Of a stretch of DNA of 64,000 nt, positions 62,915-64,000 are shown one piece after another. Both the position numbers and the translations under genes were made by a program. Every line of letters begins with the position of its first letter. The first letter of the stretch is position 1. Below the pieces are notes generated by a model. The model worked only from the letters and a program-made list of their open reading frames with translations. It was not told the DNA's origin and did not search any database. Origin of the DNA: Novymonas esmeraldas (taxonomy: Eukaryota > Euglenozoa > Kinetoplastea > Trypanosomatida > Trypanosomatidae); the NCBI GenBank assembly GCA_019188245.1, contig JAECZO010000035.1, forward strand, positions 124,001-188,000, in the 5' to 3' direction.

Positions 62915-64000
62915 TTAGCTCATCGCGTAGAGGACATCCTGCCCGGTCATGTGCGAGAGGTTGTTGCACAGCTTGCGTGCCGCCTCCACGACGGCGTCGT
63001 CGCGGTCCTCGGTGAGCTCGACCACCGTCGGTAGCATCTCCGCCATCAGCCGCGACGCAAGCTCGTCTCCGCCGTCGGCGTAGATGCCGTCCAGGCAGAC
63101 GAGCGCCTCGCGCCGCACGTGGCGGCTGGGGTGGCGCAGGGCACGCACCACCTCGGCCTGCGTCCGGCTTTGCAGCTTGCTGGAGCCGAGACACGCCATG
63201 AAGCTGCGGAGCGCCGGTATGACGCTGTGCTCCACACGGAACCGGTAGTCGTGCTGGCCATCCTCGAGGTAGTGCATGTTGTGGAGCTGATGCGCCAACG
63301 CCGGCATCACGCTGGGGAACACGTCGGGGTGTGCAAAGAAGACGTCCACCGGAACGCTGTAGTCGTGGTCGGCCCCAGGCGTCTGGGCGAGCGCCATGTT
63401 GCGCACGCACTCCAGCGCGCCCTCCAGCGCCAGGGCCACAAGCGAGTCGGTCGCCTTGGTCGCCGTCGCCGTCGTCGCGCAGTACGTGCGCAGGGTCGTG
63501 ACAGCGTGCGGCACTACAACGGGGTAGGCGAAGTCCAGGATGGAGCCCAACTTTCTCAGCAGGTGGTTGGCGAGGGCGAAGAAGATGACCCACGACTGCA
63601 GCGTCAAGCGCGACGCGGACTGCGCCACGCCGTCGTGCCCGCGACCGCTGAGCTCCTCCTCCTCCGCCGCCGCCGCCGCTGCTGCTGCTGCGTCGTCGCG
63701 GTCGTCGCCACGCGACTCGCCGGCCCTCTTGCGCGACGCACCCGCCACCCCGCCGCTCGACTCCGCGAAGGCCCAGTCGGCCACGATGCGCAGCAGCCGC
63801 GCGCCATGCTTCGCCTTGAACTTGAGCAAGAACACCGTGAAGGCCTGCAGCACCGGCATCACCGCCTCGCTCGACGGCACGGACGGCGCGCTCGCAAGGG
63901 CTTGGAAGGCCGCGAGCCAGAAGTTCTGCTGTGGCGTCGTGCCGTCCGTCAGGGTTGGCATGTGGGTCAGCTCCTCCTTGCTCATGCTCTCCAGCCGGCG
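62915..64000 (-). CDS. UTP10: UTP10/HEATR1-like rRNA-processing protein, C-terminal part (cut by window edge)
   Basis: UTP10 (HEATR1) is a large HEAT-repeat subunit of the small-subunit processome, needed for pre-18S rRNA processing and Pol I transcription in the nucleolus. The frame is open to the window edge (RRLES precedes the Met at 63985), so this is only the last 361 or so codons of a much longer gene. The BP28CT-type region is recognisable: FWLAAFQALAS and TVFLLKFKAKHGARLLRIVA near the start, then helix pairs VVRALRHPSRHVRREALVCL and MLPTVVELTEDRDDAVVEAA. The end KLCNNLSHMTGQDVLYAMS lines up with the LGE-x-L-x-x-Y C-terminus of HEATR1. An alanine/glutamate-rich insert lies at about 95-120 of the visible part. 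Identification by order of segments; likely. Confidence 0.75.
   Translation of the reverse strand, partial: RRLESMSKEELTHMPTLTDGTTPQQNFWLAAFQALASAPSVPSSEAVMPVLQAFTVFLLKFKAKHGARLLRIVADWAFAESSGGVAGASRKRAGESRGDDRDDAAAAAAAAAEEEELSGRGHDGVAQSASRLTLQSWVIFFALANHLLRKLGSILDFAYPVVVPHAVTTLRTYCATTATATKATDSLVALALEGALECVRNMALAQTPGADHDYSVPVDVFFAHPDVFPSVMPALAHQLHNMHYLEDGQHDYRFRVEHSVIPALRSFMACLGSSKLQSRTQAEVVRALRHPSRHVRREALVCLDGIYADGGDELASRLMAEMLPTVVELTEDRDDAVVEAARKLCNNLSHMTGQDVLYAMS

Noticed and set aside
1-64000. CRISPR array, bacterial operon, ribosome-binding sites or riboswitches
   Set aside because: The repeats are simple microsatellites without spacers, and the gene families and trans-splice signals are eukaryotic.
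1-64000. tRNA or rRNA genes
   Set aside because: I found no A/B-box tRNA pattern such as GGTTCGAATCC on either strand and no rRNA-like stretch; a covariance search would settle it.
1-64000. Intact transposons, LINEs or virus-like elements
   Set aside because: No reverse transcriptase, integrase, transposase or capsid-like frame appears on either strand; only the complex island at 18840-19480 is even a weak candidate for an old short retroposon.

Overview
The window reads as nuclear chromosomal DNA of a trypanosomatid, most likely from the Leishmania/Crithidia/Leptomonas group. All 18 genes I can support lie on the minus strand. Each is an intron-less open frame with high GC at third codon positions. 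The genes are separated by 0.5-2.9 kb gaps full of (CA/TG)n, polypyrimidine and homopolymer tracts, which is what polycistronic transcription with spliced-leader trans-splicing produces. I see no strand-switch region, tRNA, rRNA or intact mobile element. The genus is an inference, not something I could test.

Transcription runs from high to low coordinates. In that order the genes are: the C-terminal part of a UTP10/HEATR1-type rRNA-processing protein (62915 to the window edge); an O6-alkylguanine-DNA alkyltransferase (60789-61628); a C2H2 zinc-finger protein (58191-59885); EB1 (55512-57014); a 2,307-residue Q-rich protein with a DUF789-like domain (45730-52653); an unrecognised 742-residue protein (42598-44826); a DOT1-like methyltransferase (37771-40632); an ELMO-domain protein (35407-36654); and a PAM2-motif protein with a C-terminal membrane segment (32438-34279).

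The list continues with a very large leucine-rich-repeat protein that carries one frameshift in this assembly (22994-31317); a TCAIM-like DUF4460/DUF4461 protein (20199-22379); a TRAPPC2L-like TRAPP subunit (17415-18362); an exportin-7-like karyopherin (12451-16092); deoxyhypusine hydroxylase (10176-11174); a TLC-domain membrane protein (8117-8998); a KATNIP-like protein (2235-7295); and a hotdog thioesterase (673-1701).

The genes do not form a functional operon; neighbours are co-transcribed but unrelated, as is normal in these organisms. Two themes recur: the microtubule/flagellum system (EB1, KATNIP-like) and membrane traffic (TRAPPC2L-like, ELMO, TLC). The most novel candidates are the PAM2 plus membrane-anchor protein, the duplicated unrecognised domain inside the LRR protein, and the expanded DOT1-like methyltransferase. 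The DUF789-like domain buried in a Q-rich giant and two genes whose splice signals sit almost on the start codon also deserve a look.
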